A stretch of 64,000 nucleotides of DNA, taken from positions 87,747-151,746 of the forward strand of contig NZ_VCNG01000015.1 of the NCBI RefSeq assembly GCF_006227205.1. Direction: 5' to 3'. The stretch comes from Pseudomonas sp. ICMP22404. GTDB taxonomy: Bacteria; Pseudomonadota; Gammaproteobacteria; Pseudomonadales; Pseudomonadaceae. Under the pieces are notes generated by a model. That model had not been told where the DNA came from and made no database searches. It saw only the letters and a list, made by a program, of their open reading frames with translations. Positions 41,963 through 50,001 of the stretch are shown piece after piece (within the stretch, counting starts at the first letter, position 1; each line of letters begins with the position of its first letter). Position numbers and translations under genes: made by a program.

Positions 41963-44041
41963 ATGCTCATCGGCAGTTATTCCCCCGCCCTTGTTTTGAT
42001 TTCCCTATTGGTTGCAGTACTGGCGTCCTACACCGCGCTGGATCTGGCCGGACGTATCGCCACCACCCGTGGCCACGCTGCTCACCTCTGGATGGCCGGT
42101 GGCGCATTCGCGATGGGGGTGGGTATCTGGTCAATGCATTTCATCGGCATGCTGGCATTCACCTTGCCGGTGGAACTTGGTTACGACCTGTCCATCACTG
42201 CGCTGTCGTTGCTGATTGCCATTCTTTCCAGTGGTTTTGCCCTGTGGCTGGTCAGCCAGCCACGTTTACCGGCCTGGCAGTTGGCTTTTGGCGCGCTGAT
42301 CATGGGCGCCGGCATCAGCGCCATGCATTACACCGGCATGGCGGCCTTGCGGATGCAGCCGGGCATCGACTACGACCCGACGCTGTTCGGCGCTTCGCTG
42401 GTGATCGCGGTAGGGGCCTCCGCCGCGGCGTTGTGGATTGCCTTTCGCCTGCGCCACAACAGTCCCCGTGTTCGACTGGCCCGTGCCGGCGCCGCCGTGA
42501 TCATGGGCGTGGCCATTGTCGGCATGCATTACACCGGCATGGCGGGGGCGCAGTTCAGGGAGGGCAGCTTCTGTGGTTCCCTCGACGGCTTGAGCGGCAA
42601 AGGCCTGGACAATGTGGTGCTGATCACGACGTTGGCGGTGCTGGCCATTGCCTTGCTGACGTCGATTCTCGACGCACGCCTGGAAGCCCGTACCGCGGAA
42701 CTGGCCCAATCGTTGACCCAGGCGAACCGGGAACTGACTCAACTGGCCCTGCACGACCCCCTCACCGGATTGCCCAACCGGGTGCTGCTGGCGGATCGCA
42801 TCGACCAGGCCATGCACCGGGTGCAGGAGCAGGGTGGCTGCTTCGCCTTGATGTTCATCGACCTGGACGGCTTCAAGCCGGTCAACGACGCCTTTGGCCA
42901 TCACATGGGTGATTTGCTGCTGCGCGACGTGGCCCTGCGCCTGCGCGAAGACTTGCGAAGCCAGGACACCCTGGCGCGGATCGGCGGTGATGAATTCGTG
43001 CTGCTGGTGCAACTGGCCGAGCCCGACGATGCCCTGCGGCTGGCGGCGCGCCAGGTCGGCTTGATCGGCCGCACGTTCCGGGTCACTGAGCATGATCTGC
43101 AGATTTCCGCCAGCGTCGGTATCGCGCTGTTCCCCGGTAACGGTCTGAGCGCCGAAGAGCTGCTGATGAACGCCGACGCGGCGATGTACCACGCCAAAGG
43201 CGCCGGCAAGAACGGCTACAGCTTTTTCGATGCTTCGATGAACAGCAATGCCCGCAAGCAATTGCAGTTGCTGCAAGACCTGCGCATCGCCGTCGAACAG
43301 CGGCAGTTCAGCCTGCATTATCAACCCAAGTTCGACGCGGCCAACGGTCGTCCGGTCGGCGCCGAGGCGTTGCTGCGCTGGCACCATCCGACCCAGGGCC
43401 TGTTGATGCCCGACACCTTCATCGACCTGGCGGAAAAGACCGGGCTGATCATTCCCATTGGCGAATGGGTACTGAACGAGGCCTGTCGGCAGATGCGTGA
43501 ATGGTACGTGCTCGGTTATACCGATTGGCGTATCGCCGTGAACCTCTCGGCCTTGCAGTTCTGCCATGCCGGACTGGTGCAAAGTGTCGCCAAGGCCCTG
43601 GAGGTGCACCATTTGCTGCCCAACAGCCTGACCCTGGAAATCACTGAAACCACCGCCATGAGCGACGCGGATGCCAGCATGACGGTATTGCAGCAGCTTT
43701 CGGACATGGGTGTGGACCTGTCCATCGACGACTTTGGCACCGGCTATTCGAGCCTGATGTACCTCAAGCGGCTGCCGGCCAACGAGCTGAAGATCGATCG
43801 CGGCTTCGTGCGCGACCTGGAGCACGACAGCGACGACGCCGCCATCGTCTCGGCCATCGTCGCCCTCGGCCAGGCCCTTGGCCTGCGGATCGTCGCCGAA
43901 GGGGTGGAGACCGATGTGCAACAGGACTTCCTGACCCAACTGGGCTGCGACTCACTGCAAGGCTACCTGCTGGGCCATCCAATGCCGGCCGATCGCTTCC
44001 TGCAGAATATCCGCCAGGTGCCACGCTTGGCGGTGGTCTGA
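41963..44041 (+). CDS. mucR: MHYT-GGDEF-EAL protein, MucR-like c-di-GMP enzyme
   Basis: 692-aa membrane protein. Seven-helix N-terminal MHYT sensor with three signature copies (WSMHFIGM, SAMHYTGM, VGMHYTGM), thought to bind a metal and sense a diatomic gas. The GGDEF domain keeps its active site (RIGGDEFVLL, near 340) and the EAL domain keeps PVGAEALLRWHHP (near 467) and DDFGTGYSSLMYLKRLP. Both activities are therefore plausible. Domain order, length and N-terminus fit P. aeruginosa MucR, which feeds c-di-GMP into alginate synthesis. Confidence 0.9.
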   Translation: MLIGSYSPALVLISLLVAVLASYTALDLAGRIATTRGHAAHLWMAGGAFAMGVGIWSMHFIGMLAFTLPVELGYDLSITALSLLIAILSSGFALWLVSQPRLPAWQLAFGALIMGAGISAMHYTGMAALRMQPGIDYDPTLFGASLVIAVGASAAALWIAFRLRHNSPRVRLARAGAAVIMGVAIVGMHYTGMAGAQFREGSFCGSLDGLSGKGLDNVVLITTLAVLAIALLTSILDARLEARTAELAQSLTQANRELTQLALHDPLTGLPNRVLLADRIDQAMHRVQEQGGCFALMFIDLDGFKPVNDAFGHHMGDLLLRDVALRLREDLRSQDTLARIGGDEFVLLVQLAEPDDALRLAARQVGLIGRTFRVTEHDLQISASVGIALFPGNGLSAEELLMNADAAMYHAKGAGKNGYSFFDASMNSNARKQLQLLQDLRIAVEQRQFSLHYQPKFDAANGRPVGAEALLRWHHPTQGLLMPDTFIDLAEKTGLIIPIGEWVLNEACRQMREWYVLGYTDWRIAVNLSALQFCHAGLVQSVAKALEVHHLLPNSLTLEITETTAMSDADASMTVLQQLSDMGVDLSIDDFGTGYSSLMYLKRLPANELKIDRGFVRDLEHDSDDAAIVSAIVALGQALGLRIVAEGVETDVQQDFLTQLGCDSLQGYLLGHPMPADRFLQNIRQVPRLAVV

Positions 44042-44107
44042 AACAGCATCGCCTGTGGGAGCGAACCTGGTTCCGGGATGACCGGAGAGCTCATGTCTAC
44101 CGCCATT

Positions 44108-44203
44108 CCCTGTGGGAGCGAGCCTGCTCGCGATAGCGATGGCTCAGTTGCAGGTGAGTCGACTGCGCAGCCGTCATCGCGAGCAGGCTCGCTCCCACAG
44201 GGG
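44108..44203. repeat. REP pair (REPIN)
   Basis: CCCTGTGGGAGCGAGCCTGC and GCAGGCTCGCTCCCACAGGG in inverted orientation. Confidence 0.92.
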
Positions 44204-44240
44204 GAGTCATGGTGCAGGAGATATCGAGTACGCCGCTGGA

Positions 44241-44331
44241 CCTGTGGGAGCCGGGCTTGCCCGCGAAGGCGGCGGTCCATTCAACATTTTTGTGGCCGAT
44301 ATACCGCTATCGCGAGCAAGCCGCTCCCAGG
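44241..44331. repeat. Degenerate REP pair
   Basis: Left unit CCTGTGGGAGCCGGGCTTGC, right unit GCGAGCAAGCCGCTCCCAGG. The two arms belong to different sequence variants, so the hairpin is imperfect; probably an old, decaying REPIN. Confidence 0.8.
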
Positions 44332-44423
44332 CTTTATGTATCTTGGTTGGTCGCTACAGTAAAAGGAATGATTCGCCACCGTTGAAGTCGGAGATTCAGT
44401 ACCTTGATAACTGGAGTCTTTCT

Positions 44424-44732
44424 ATGCGTAAACCAACCTTGATCGCCAGCCTGGCGCTGATCGTCGGCCTTGGAGCCCTTGGGCCTGTTGCACAAGCGGT
44501 CGAGAAAACCGGGGATGCCTTGGAGCATTCGCCGAGCAATGGCCGCAGGCTGGTGGAGAACGACCGGGTACCCGCGGATTACCAGCGCGCGGACAGGGCC
44601 ATGAAAGACTGGAAACAGAAGAAGCTCGAACAGCCGACAAACGACCAGCAATGGGTGCATATCGACGACAAGTACTTGCTGATCGAAACCGTGTCCGGCG
44701 CGATCGTCAAGATCGTTCCGGCCACGCGTTAG
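44424..44732 (+). CDS. RcnB-family periplasmic protein
   Basis: 102-aa protein with a signal peptide (MRKPTLIASLALIVGLGALGPVAQA). The mature part ends with QWVHIDDKYLLIETVSGAIVKIVPA, the short beta motif of RcnB proteins; E. coli RcnB influences nickel/cobalt homeostasis. CTGGAG precedes the ATG. The longer upstream reading frame passes through REP units and is not used. The stop codon is part of the TAGGCTCTGT element seen also at 5885. Confidence 0.82.
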   Translation: MRKPTLIASLALIVGLGALGPVAQAVEKTGDALEHSPSNGRRLVENDRVPADYQRADRAMKDWKQKKLEQPTNDQQWVHIDDKYLLIETVSGAIVKIVPATR

Positions 44733-44758
44733 GCTCTGTGTGAAAAGTCTTTAGGACT

Positions 44759-45082
44759 TCAGAGCACTTCCCCCTTGTCCCACAGATGAACCAGCTCGCC
44801 GGGTGCCCGGTCCTCGGGCACCTGTAACACCATTTCATTGTCCTGATCGTCAGTGCGATAGCGTACTTCGATCTGGAAGAAGCGTTGATCCCCCTGACCC
44901 GAGGTGGAGGAGGTCAGCGGCAGGCAACCCTCCAGAACCGAATGGATGCGCGTGCGCTGGTCGAGGTCGCATTGGGCGAACTCGATTTCCCGCGGGCGGG
45001 TCAGGGCATGGATCGCTGCCACGCCGCCCTGGCGCGACAGGCGCACCACGGCGTTGTCGTCAAGGTCTGGAAGGGTTTTCAT
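44759..45082 (-). CDS. Emfourin-type inhibitor of protealysin
   Basis: 107-aa protein. Its opening (KTLPDLDDNAVVRLSRQGGVAAIHALTRPREIEF) and QRFFQIEVRYRTDDQDNEMVLQVPEDRAPGELVHLW match the protealysin inhibitor (emfourin, M4in) family, which binds M4 proteases tightly. Its ATG overlaps the protease stop codon (ATGA), typical of the protealysin-emfourin operon. No signal peptide, so it acts in the cytoplasm or leaves with the enzyme. Confidence 0.85.
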   Translation of the reverse strand: MKTLPDLDDNAVVRLSRQGGVAAIHALTRPREIEFAQCDLDQRTRIHSVLEGCLPLTSSTSGQGDQRFFQIEVRYRTDDQDNEMVLQVPEDRAPGELVHLWDKGEVL

Positions 45083-46140
45083 CAGCTCTCCTCGGTCAGG
45101 TTGACGCCGACCTGGGCCCAGCCGTCCTGTACCGCTCGTACCTCCCGCTCGCCGAACCGCTGGCGTGCATGCTCGACGGTCAGGTGGGCGAAGGCACTGA
45201 AAGTCGCGTCGTTGGCCAGGTTCCTGTCGCACAAGGTTTCATACCAGATCCGCCCGGCCTTTTCCCAGGCAAATCCGCCCAGTGCGGTGGCTATCAGATA
45301 AAAGGCGTGGTTGGGGATACCGGAGTTGATGTGCACACCGCCGTTGTCCTCACGGGTAATGACGAACTGGCGCATGTGAGCGGGCTGCGGGTCCTTGCCC
45401 AGCAGCGGGTCATCGTAGGCGGTGCCGGGATTGGCCATGCTGCGCAGGCCATCGCCGTTGATCTTATCGGTGAGCAGGTCGGCACCGATCAGCCAATCGG
45501 CCTGGTCGGCCGTCTGTTCGAGGACGAACTGCTTGACCAGCACACCGAACACGTCGGAGATAGACTCGTTCAGGGCACCGGATTGATTGGCATAGATCAA
45601 CCCGGCTTCGCTTTCGGTGACGCCGTGGGCCAGCTCATGAGCCACGACGTCCAGGGAGCGGGTAAAACGCTGGAAAATTTCCCCATCGCCGTCGCCAAAG
45701 ACCATCTGCGCGCCGTTCCAGAAGGCATTCTCATAGCCCTTGCCATAATGCACGCTGCCTACCAGGGCAAAGCCTTTGTTGTCGATGGAGTCGCGGCCCA
45801 GGACCTTCCAGAAGAAATCATAGGTAGCGCCCAGGGCGTCGTAAGCCTCGTCCACGGCCGCATCGCCACTGGCCGCTTGACCCTCGAGGCGCACCGGCTG
45901 GCCGGGCAGCTCCATGCTGTTCTGGGCATCGTGAACGCTGCGCTGTGGGTGTCCGGCCTTGCCCTTGGGCAGCACAGCGGCGGCGGGAGAGTTGCCAGGC
46001 GGACCCGGGTTGTGCCGCAGGCTACGCACATGGGTCAGGGTGCCGAGGGCACTGGAGCGTTGCTGTTCTGAGCCGTGGGCGATGATGCGATTGAGGATAT
46101 AGGGAGGAATAAAGCCGTTGAGAGGGCGAGAGTCGATCAT
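45082..46140 (-). CDS. Protealysin-like M4 metalloprotease
   Basis: 352-aa thermolysin-family zinc protease. Active site VVAHELAHGVTE (HExxH) and GALNESISDVFG with the third zinc ligand. The short N-terminal propeptide has the FIPPYILNRI motif (PPY/PPL-type) found in protealysins instead of the long thermolysin prosequence. VHINSGIPNHAFYL is the substrate-site region. No signal peptide is apparent, as known for protealysins. Roles in invasion or bacterial competition are reported for the family. Confidence 0.94.
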   Translation of the reverse strand: MIDSRPLNGFIPPYILNRIIAHGSEQQRSSALGTLTHVRSLRHNPGPPGNSPAAAVLPKGKAGHPQRSVHDAQNSMELPGQPVRLEGQAASGDAAVDEAYDALGATYDFFWKVLGRDSIDNKGFALVGSVHYGKGYENAFWNGAQMVFGDGDGEIFQRFTRSLDVVAHELAHGVTESEAGLIYANQSGALNESISDVFGVLVKQFVLEQTADQADWLIGADLLTDKINGDGLRSMANPGTAYDDPLLGKDPQPAHMRQFVITREDNGGVHINSGIPNHAFYLIATALGGFAWEKAGRIWYETLCDRNLANDATFSAFAHLTVEHARQRFGEREVRAVQDGWAQVGVNLTEES

Positions 46141-46317
46141 CAGAACATCCTTATCTGAATAGCAGGGTCGATACCCATGTGAACCGACGCGGGCGCTACG
46201 GTTCCCTCCTGTTTACCGGATTCATCCGCCGGCGCACGTTGCGCTCAAAGACCATTGGAGTTGCCAGGCGCGCCGATTTCTGCGAAAAACCGCGCCTGGA
46301 ATCACTCGGGAATACCC

Positions 46318-46659
46318 ATGAACGAAGTACTGCAAATCATCGACCTGGAACAGGGCGACGGCAAAAGCGTAGTCAAAGGCGCGCTGATTACCACCCAATA
46401 CCGCGGCACCCTGGAGGACGGCACCGAGTTCGATTCGTCCTACAGTCGCGGCAAGCCTTTTCAGTGCGTGATCGGCACCGGGCGCGTCATCAAGGGCTGG
46501 GACCAGGGCCTGATGGGGATGAAAGTCGGCGGCAAGCGCAAGCTGCTGGTGCCGGCGCACCTGGCCTATGGCGAGCGATCCATGGGCGCCCACATCAAGC
46601 CCAACGCCAACCTCATCTTTGAAATCGAACTGCTGGAAGTGCTGACCAGGGACGATTGA
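46318..46659 (+). CDS. FKBP-type peptidyl-prolyl cis-trans isomerase
   Basis: 113-aa single-domain FKBP without signal peptide. TTQYRGTLEDGTEFDSSYSRGKPFQCVIGTGRVIKGWDQGLMGMKVGGKRKLLVPAHLAYGER contains the conserved pocket residues (Tyr, Asp, Val-Ile, Trp, Tyr), and it ends with LIFEIELLEV. Start at 46318 (MNEVLQIIDLEQG) fits the family; upstream residues do not. Helps folding of cytoplasmic proteins. Divergent from the protealysin gene. Confidence 0.94.
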   Translation: MNEVLQIIDLEQGDGKSVVKGALITTQYRGTLEDGTEFDSSYSRGKPFQCVIGTGRVIKGWDQGLMGMKVGGKRKLLVPAHLAYGERSMGAHIKPNANLIFEIELLEVLTRDD

Positions 46660-46675
46660 CTAGCGCTGGGGCACG

Positions 46676-47809
46676 TCAAGGTGCTTGGGTGCCTGACTGG
46701 TCGCTGAACATCGGGATGCGTCCGTTGATCGAGGGGCGGTAGCTCCAGGTCAAACGGTCCCATCGCGGTTCTCGTTCAAGCATCGCTTCGAGTGTGGCGT
46801 GGGCGATGCTCAGCGCCAGGGTTTGCCCGGGACATTCATGACGCCCGGTTCCGAAACTGACGCTGCGACGGTTCGAGCGATCCAGCAGGAAGTCGTCCGG
46901 TTGCGGATTGAGCCGCGGGTCACGGTTGGCCGAGGCCAGCAGCACCAGGATCACATCGCCGCTGTTCAGCGTCGCGCCGAGGATTTCGCTGGGGGCGGCG
47001 ACGAAGCGGCGGGTGTTTTGCACGCCCGGGTCGAAGCGCTGGACTTCGGCCAGCAGCGGGCTGATCTGCTTGGGGGCGGCGATGACTGTCCGTCGCAACG
47101 CCGGGTCGCGGATCAGTGCCAGCACCGCGTTGCCGATCAAGCCCGCCGTGGCTTCATAGGTCTGCGAAAGCAGGCCGATCAGGTTGGGGACCAGGCTGTC
47201 CGGATCGGTTGCCAAGTCCTGACAGATGCGTTTCAGCAGAGGGCTGTCCGGCGTGTCGATGCGTTCCCGGAACAGCATTTCCAGTTGTTCGGTGGCCCGG
47301 TGCGCCGCATCCAACTGCGTGGTTTGACTCAAGGGCGACAGGCAGGCGACGAAATCCCCGGTGAGTTCACTGACCAGGTGGCTTTGCGTCGGACTGAAAC
47401 CCAGCAGCGTCGCTACCACGCTGGCCGGTCCGATGAACTGCCGAGGGTGCAGGTCGACATCGTCCTCCGTGATGAAACGTGCCCTGACCAGTGCCTCCAC
47501 CTGTTGCGGGTCGATGTCCTGTAGCCCAGGTGCAATGGCCGCTCGGGGGCAACGCTGGCGCTCGCCTTCGTTCATGCGCATCAGGCGCCCGAACACTCGG
47601 CCGGCAGGGCCATCGGCAATGGCTTTCGGCACGGGTTCGTGGGCCGGGCGCACATGGCAATCGGCGTGGCGCAGCACGGCACACACCGCCTCGGCGCTGC
47701 TGGCGATCCACAATTTCAGGTGCGGATCGAAGGTCAGCCCTCCCTGGGCTCGCAGGCTGGCGTAGTAAGGGTAGGGGTCGGGATGGGTCGCGGCGGTGAT
47801 CGGGTCCAT
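46676..47809 (-). CDS. Cytochrome P450 with altered I-helix
   Basis: 377-aa soluble bacterial P450. Heme ligand Cys326 in FGTGRHECPG and the ExxR motif in LAEVQRFDP are intact. The I-helix SQTYEATAGLIGN lines up with the usual AGHETTANLIGN: the acid Glu219 is kept, but the oxygen-activating Thr is Ala220. P450eryF shows the same change and uses a substrate hydroxyl instead. No ferredoxin or reductase gene is adjacent. Start at 47809 matches the family. Divergent from an ArsR-type regulator, which probably controls it. Confidence 0.92.
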   Translation of the reverse strand: MDPITAATHPDPYPYYASLRAQGGLTFDPHLKLWIASSAEAVCAVLRHADCHVRPAHEPVPKAIADGPAGRVFGRLMRMNEGERQRCPRAAIAPGLQDIDPQQVEALVRARFITEDDVDLHPRQFIGPASVVATLLGFSPTQSHLVSELTGDFVACLSPLSQTTQLDAAHRATEQLEMLFRERIDTPDSPLLKRICQDLATDPDSLVPNLIGLLSQTYEATAGLIGNAVLALIRDPALRRTVIAAPKQISPLLAEVQRFDPGVQNTRRFVAAPSEILGATLNSGDVILVLLASANRDPRLNPQPDDFLLDRSNRRSVSFGTGRHECPGQTLALSIAHATLEAMLEREPRWDRLTWSYRPSINGRIPMFSDQSGTQAP

Positions 47810-47891
47810 GCAGCGCTGCCTTGTTCGTGTTGACGAAAGTGTTGCTACTATCCCCAGTCGATGCATGACTTGATTCGTCCGGGAGCGAAAT

Positions 47892-48647
47892 ATGAGCGCA
47901 GAACACTTTGATCTAGGTGTGTCCCAGGTGGCTGCGGCCATTGCCGAACCGGCGCGTACCCGGATGCTCTGCTCGTTGATGGACGGTCATGCCCGTACCA
48001 GCACAGAATTGGCGAGCATCGCCGAGGTCAGCGCCTCCACCGCCAGTGCCCATCTGGCGAAGCTCAAGGACCTGGCCCTGGTCCGTCTACATGTCCAGGG
48101 CCGCCATCGCTACTACAGCCTGGCGGACAAGCGTGTCGCCCAGGCGCTGGAAGCGTTGATGGTGATCGGTCAGAAGCCCGCGCCGGCTTTTGTGTCGCGT
48201 ACTCCGGATCGCCTGCAATTTGCTCGCACCTGCTACGACCACATGGCTGGCACCCTGGCGGTGCGGTTGCATGACCGCATGATTGACGCCGGATGGTTGG
48301 TAGAGGGGGAGGGGCAGGATTATCGGCTGAGCGAATCCGGCAAGACGCTGTTCGAGGCGTTAGGCATTGACGTCCAGGCACTGGCCAGTGAACGGCGCCG
48401 ATTTGCCTGCCCCTGCCTGGACTGGAGCATGCGTCGGCCGCATCTGGGCGGTGCCTTGGGGGCGGCGTTGCTGCAATTGGCGATCAGGCGCCAGTGGCTG
48501 ACTCAGGATCTGGACAGCCGGGCATTGGCCGTGACGGCCAAGGGGCGCCGGGAAATGCCCGGGCGATTGGGTGTCAGTGCGCAGAGGGATGTCGAACCCG
48601 CCGGTGCTATCGCGAGCAGGCTCGCTCCCACAGTGGATTTGCGTTGA
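47892..48647 (+). CDS. ArsR-family winged-helix regulator with C-terminal extension
   Basis: 251-aa protein. The N-terminal domain (IAEPARTRMLCSLMDGHARTSTELASIAEVSASTASAHLAKLKDLALVRLHVQGRHRYYSL) is an ArsR helix-turn-helix without the metal-binding ELCVCDL motif. The long C-terminal part (CYDHMAGTLAVRLHDRMIDAGWL ... RFACPCLDWSMRRPHLGGALGAALL) resembles other 220-250-aa ArsR proteins. The last 13 or so residues (AGAIASRLAPTVDLR) are encoded by a REP unit. Divergent from the P450 gene, 82 bases apart. Confidence 0.9.
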   Translation: MSAEHFDLGVSQVAAAIAEPARTRMLCSLMDGHARTSTELASIAEVSASTASAHLAKLKDLALVRLHVQGRHRYYSLADKRVAQALEALMVIGQKPAPAFVSRTPDRLQFARTCYDHMAGTLAVRLHDRMIDAGWLVEGEGQDYRLSESGKTLFEALGIDVQALASERRRFACPCLDWSMRRPHLGGALGAALLQLAIRRQWLTQDLDSRALAVTAKGRREMPGRLGVSAQRDVEPAGAIASRLAPTVDLR

Positions 48648-48703
48648 ACGCAAGCCTCATGACCACTGAGAATCCCTGTGGGAGCGAGCCTGCTCGCGAT
48701 GGC
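48605..48703. repeat. REP pair (REPIN) overlapping the arsR-like stop
   Basis: CTATCGCGAGCAGGCTCGCT and AGCGAGCCTGCTCGCGATGG in inverted orientation. The left unit lies inside the coding sequence of the ArsR-type gene, whose stop is at 48645-48647. Confidence 0.92.
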
Positions 48704-48752
48704 GTCATCAGCAACACCATGCGAGAGGGCAAGCCCCCTCGCTTCTATCGGA

Positions 48753-49772
48753 TCAGACCTTGACGATCCAGCCAGCCGGCGCTTCCACATCGCCGGTCTG
48801 CACGCCAGTCAGCTCTTTATAGAGCTTCTGGGTGATCGGGCCGACTTCGGTTTCGCTGTGGAACACGTGCAGCTTGTCCTTGTAGCTGATGCCACCGATC
48901 GGGGTGATCACCGCCGCGGTACCGCAGGCGCCAGCTTCCTTGAAGTCCGACAGCTTGTCGATGAACACATCACCTTCAATCACTTCCAGGCCCAGGCGGG
49001 TCTTGGCCAGCTCGATCAGTGACAGGCGGGTGATGCCCGGCAGGACCGACGGGGAGTTGGGCGTGACGAATTTGTTGTCATGGGTGATGCCGAAGAAGTT
49101 GGCCGAGCCGACTTCCTCGATTTTCGAATGGGTCAGCGGGTCAAGGTAGATGCAATCGGCGAAGCTGGCTTTCTTGGCCTGAGAGCCCGGCATCAGGCTG
49201 GCGGCATAGTTGCCACCGACCTTGGCGGCCCCGGTGCCTTGTGGGGCGGCGCGGTCGAAGCTGGAGATCAGGAAGTTGTGCGGGGTCAGGCCGCCCTTGA
49301 AGTAAGCGCCGACTGGAATGCAGAACACCGAGAAAATGAACTCGGGGGCGGTGCGCACGCCGATGTTGTCACCCACGCCGATCACGAAGGGGCGCAGGTA
49401 CAGCGCGCCGCCGGTGCCGTAAGGTGGAATGAAGCGCTCGTTGGCGCGAACCACTTGCTTGCAGGCGTCGATGAACTGCTCGGTGTCGACGTGTGGCATC
49501 AGCAGGCGGGCGCAGCTGCGCTGCATGCGGGCGGCGTTCTGGTCCGGGCGGAACAGGTTGATCGAGCCGTCCTTGCAGCGGTAGGCCTTGAGGCCTTCGA
49601 AGCACTGCTGGCCGTAGTGCAGGGCGGTGGAGCCCTCGCTGATGTGCAGCACGTTGTCGTCGGTCAGGGTGCCGGTGTCCCAGGCACCATTGCGCCAGTG
49701 CGACAGGTAGCGCTTGTCGGTCTTGATGTAGTCAAAGCCCAGTTTGTCCCAATTGATGCTCTCGTTACCCAT
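48753..49772 (-). CDS. ilvE: Branched-chain amino acid aminotransferase
   Basis: 339-aa class IV PLP enzyme that interconverts Leu, Ile and Val with their 2-oxo acids. RDKxR-like start (INWDKLGFDYIKTDKRYLSHW), GQQCFEGLKAYRCKDGSINLFRPDQNAARM, the PLP lysine in GAAKVGGNYAASL and EVGSANFFGI mark the longer (eukaryote-like) BCAT subgroup. Start at 49772 excludes an unlikely basic extension. It lies just downstream of the bkd operon on the same strand, so amine removal and oxo-acid oxidation are neighbours. Confidence 0.95.
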   Translation of the reverse strand: MGNESINWDKLGFDYIKTDKRYLSHWRNGAWDTGTLTDDNVLHISEGSTALHYGQQCFEGLKAYRCKDGSINLFRPDQNAARMQRSCARLLMPHVDTEQFIDACKQVVRANERFIPPYGTGGALYLRPFVIGVGDNIGVRTAPEFIFSVFCIPVGAYFKGGLTPHNFLISSFDRAAPQGTGAAKVGGNYAASLMPGSQAKKASFADCIYLDPLTHSKIEEVGSANFFGITHDNKFVTPNSPSVLPGITRLSLIELAKTRLGLEVIEGDVFIDKLSDFKEAGACGTAAVITPIGGISYKDKLHVFHSETEVGPITQKLYKELTGVQTGDVEAPAGWIVKV

Positions 49773-49887
49773 GACACCCTCTATATCTTCATAACCGTCG
49801 AAACGGTCAAGGCTTCTGACGTTTTTTGGATGGGGACAACAATACTTCATTCCAGGGGTGTTTCGCAGCCTCACTCGCATGATTGTT

Positions 49888-49983
49888 CACACGCTCCGCG
49901 TGGGAATACTTCAACGGACGCTCCGCGTTCGGCTTTGGGACGCGGAGCGTCCCTGGCTGCATTCCCACGCGGAGCGTGGGAAC
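49888..49983. repeat. Compound inverted repeat, CACGCGGAGCGTGGGAAC family
   Basis: A nested palindromic element: outer arms CACGCTCCGCGTGGGAAT and ATTCCCACGCGGAGCGTG, inner arms GGACGCTCCGCGT and ACGCGGAGCGTCC. It differs from REP and from the GTGGCGAGGGG family. Located just past the lpdV 3' end, where its hairpins could end the bkd transcript. Confidence 0.82.
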
Positions 49984-50001
49984 GATCCTCAGGTCGCTAT
50001 C

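Larger units (their letters stand above)
44042..44423. other. Intergenic region packed with REP units
   Basis: 382 bases between mucR and the RcnB-like gene: a solo half REP at 44052-44072, a full REPIN at 44108-44203, and a degenerate pair at 44241-44331. The rest is the RcnB-like leader. No gene is supported. Confidence 0.8.

Noticed and set aside
42266..43939. 557-codon minus-strand frame
   Set aside because: Antisense to the MHYT-GGDEF-EAL gene; composition (Gln, His, Val, Arg rich) is typical of a shadow.
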